From DASYUM01 sp036001225 (lineage in GTDB: Bacteria; Methylomirabilota; Methylomirabilia; Rokubacteriales; DASRDR01), in NCBI GenBank assembly GCA_036001225.1, contig DASYUM010000220.1:1-49064 (forward strand): a stretch of 49,064 nt of DNA, written 5' to 3'. The position numbers and the translations under genes were made by a program. A model generated the notes under the pieces. That model worked only from the letters and a program-made list of their open reading frames with translations, was not told the origin of the DNA and searched no databases. Shown piece after piece: positions 47,724-49,064 of this stretch. Numbering within the stretch: the stretch's first letter is position 1; each line of letters starts with the position of its first letter.

Positions 47724-48559
47724 ACCGAGGCGCCGGGGCCCGGCTCCAGCAGGCGGGGTCCTACGCGATCCTGCTCGCGCTGCTCCTGATCGTCGTCTTC
47801 CCGTTCTACTGGATGACGATCACCTCGTTCAAGAGCGAGACCCAGATGCGGAGCCTGGTCTCCATGTTCTGGCCGAGCCCGGCCGTGGGCGACAACTATG
47901 CGCACCTCCTCGGCCGGACCGAGTTCGCCAGCTGGTATGGCAACAGCATCGTGGTGGCGGTCAGCAGCACGTTCCTGGCCACCGCGGTGGGCACCATCGG
48001 CGCCTACGCGCTGGCCCGGCTCCGCTTCCGCGGACGGGCCTTCATGGCCAGCGCCGTGCTCATCACCTACCTGGTCCCGCCCTCGATCCTGTTCATCCCG
48101 CTCTACGCCCAGATCCGGAACCTCGGGCTGGCCGACAGCCTGGCCGGTCTCATCGTGGCGTACCCGAGCTTCACGGTGCCGTTCGTGACCTGGCTCCTGA
48201 TGGGCTACTTCGAATCCATCCCCGAGGAGCTGGAGGAGTCGGCCATGATCGACGGGGCCACCCGGTTCGGCGCTTTCTGGCGGGTCGTCCTGCCGCTGGC
48301 CGCCCCCGGCCTCCTGGCCGCCGCGCTCTACGCCTTCACCCAGTCCTGGAACGAGTTCCTCTACGCCCTGGTGTTCATCACCAACGTAAAGCTCCGCACG
48401 CTGCCGGTCGGGCTCTCCACCTTCATCACCGGCGACGTGTACGGCTGGGGCTACCTCATGGCCGGCGCCGTGCTCACCACCCTGCCGGTCATCGCCGCTT
48501 ACATCTATCTCCAGCGCTACATGGTGAAAGGCCTCACCGCCGGCAGCGTGAAGGGCTGA
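47720..48559 (+). CDS. ABC sugar-type permease (second), MalG-like
   Basis: This 279-residue permease pairs with the preceding subunit. It shows FPFYWMTITSFKSETQMRSL, YALARLRFRGRAFMASAVLI, the EAA loop EELEESAMIDGATRFGAFWR and the standard MalG tail VKGLTAGSVKG. The start at 47720 overlaps the MalF-like stop. No ATPase gene is between it and the next gene, 6 bases downstream, but one could lie beyond the window. Confidence 0.94.
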   Translation: MNRGAGARLQQAGSYAILLALLLIVVFPFYWMTITSFKSETQMRSLVSMFWPSPAVGDNYAHLLGRTEFASWYGNSIVVAVSSTFLATAVGTIGAYALARLRFRGRAFMASAVLITYLVPPSILFIPLYAQIRNLGLADSLAGLIVAYPSFTVPFVTWLLMGYFESIPEELEESAMIDGATRFGAFWRVVLPLAAPGLLAAALYAFTQSWNEFLYALVFITNVKLRTLPVGLSTFITGDVYGWGYLMAGAVLTTLPVIAAYIYLQRYMVKGLTAGSVKG

Positions 48560-48565
48560 CCCAGC

Positions 48566-49064
48566 ATGAAGATCGTCGCGGTCGAGTCGCTCCACGCCGA
48601 CGCCGGGCGGCGCAACTTCGACTTCCTCAAGGTCACCACCGACGAGGGGCTCGTCGGCTGGAGCGAGTACAACGAGTCGTTCGGCGGCGTCGGCGTCGCC
48701 GCCGCCATCGCCGGGCTGACGCCCCAGCTGGTCGGCCAGGACCCCCGCCGCTACGAGGCGATCGTGGCGACGCTCTACGCGGTGCGGCGGCAGGCGGCGG
48801 GCGGCATCGTCCAGCAGGCGATCGGGGCCATCGAGAACGCCCTGCTCGACGTCAAGGCCAGGGCCCTCGGGGTGCCGGTCTACGAGCTCCTGGGGGGCCC
48901 GGTCCGCGACCGCATCCGGCTCTACTGGTCGCACTGCGGGACCTATCGCCTGGCCTGGGCCCAGGAGATGCAGATCCCGCCCCTGCGGTCGCTCGACGAC
49001 GTCGTCGAGCTGGGGCGCGAGGTGCGCGAGCAGGGCTATACCGCGCTCAAGACCAACGTCTTCG
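48566..49064 (+). CDS. Mandelate racemase/muconate lactonizing enzyme family protein, N-terminal part (runs off the window)
   Basis: The first 166 residues are visible. The capping-domain start MKIVAVESLHADAG, FLKVTTDEGLVGWSEYNESF, QDPRRYEAIVATLYAVRRQ and GAIENALLDVKARALGVPVYELLGG, PVRDRIRLYWSHCG are diagnostic of the enolase superfamily, mandelate racemase subgroup. REQGYTALKTNVF at the end should begin the first catalytic Lys strand; metal ligands lie beyond the window. Enzymes of this group racemise or dehydrate hydroxy acids and sugar acids. Its place 6 bases after the permease points to catabolism of the imported ligand. There is no strong ribosome-binding site. Confidence 0.9.
   Translation, partial: MKIVAVESLHADAGRRNFDFLKVTTDEGLVGWSEYNESFGGVGVAAAIAGLTPQLVGQDPRRYEAIVATLYAVRRQAAGGIVQQAIGAIENALLDVKARALGVPVYELLGGPVRDRIRLYWSHCGTYRLAWAQEMQIPPLRSLDDVVELGREVREQGYTALKTNVF

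Noticed and set aside
1..49064. CRISPR arrays, tRNA or rRNA genes, insertion sequences
   Set aside because: I saw no regularly spaced repeats, no cloverleaf-like intergenic segment and no transposase or integrase motifs. A tRNAscan, Infernal or IS search could still find something I missed.

Overview
This is a 49 kb, very GC-rich and densely coding stretch of a Gram-negative bacterial chromosome. lpxC implies lipid A synthesis. Lipoprotein signals, Tat-type signals and several importers point to a diderm soil or subsurface heterotroph. The gene mix and base composition remind me of uncultivated lineages such as Rokubacteria/Methylomirabilota, but this is inference: no rRNA or marker gene here settles it. 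I see no tRNA, rRNA, CRISPR array, transposase or integrase.

Layout. 1-3581: housekeeping run of dnaJ (partial), prmA, rsmE and archease, overlapping or tightly spaced, then lpxC. 3781-13645: M16 protease, two small envelope proteins, a DHP-decarboxylase-like/solute-binding protein, a divergent M19 dipeptidase and gamma-glutamyltransferase pair, a periplasmic FKBP isomerase, an MFS carrier and a lipoprotein. 13646-17168: HpcH/HpaI aldolase behind a long leader, a nucleotidyltransferase, a decayed ABC solute-binding pseudogene and a PLP aminotransferase. 17222-21246: SDR, MFS, alpha/beta hydrolase and CoA-transferase operon. 21321-30550: DUF4238-like protein, a secreted repeat protein divergent from a lytic transglycosylase, a small Arg-rich protein, amidohydrolase plus SH3-like lipoprotein, and a membrane diguanylate cyclase. 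30797-40630: a catabolic and transport region with two FAD oxidoreductases flanking a Dpp-type ABC importer lacking its ATPases, a Cys-rich protein, and a sugar-type importer also lacking its ATPase. 40632-42101: a lipoprotein hydrolase in a unit bounded by a 34-bp direct repeat. 42114-49064: two small TRL-like secreted proteins, an orphan molybdenum hydroxylase large subunit, a second sugar-type importer and the start of an enolase-superfamily enzyme.

The strongest unexplained signal is a family of intergenic double-hairpin elements (about 3587, 13195, 21252 and 35467, with remnants at 3732 and 13090). They begin 4-6 bases after a TAG stop, lie in the same orientation as the gene they follow, and differ between copies by compensatory arm changes. 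Two further signals are the 34-bp repeat that copies the 3' end of a permease gene on both sides of a lipoprotein gene, and a recurring -10-like box placed so close to start codons that several transcripts would be leaderless.

Functionally the accessory part looks like a scavenging repertoire: peptide or opine uptake with amine oxidation, sugar or sugar-acid uptake with an enolase-superfamily enzyme, gamma-glutamyl peptide breakdown, and acyl-CoA and aldol chemistry.
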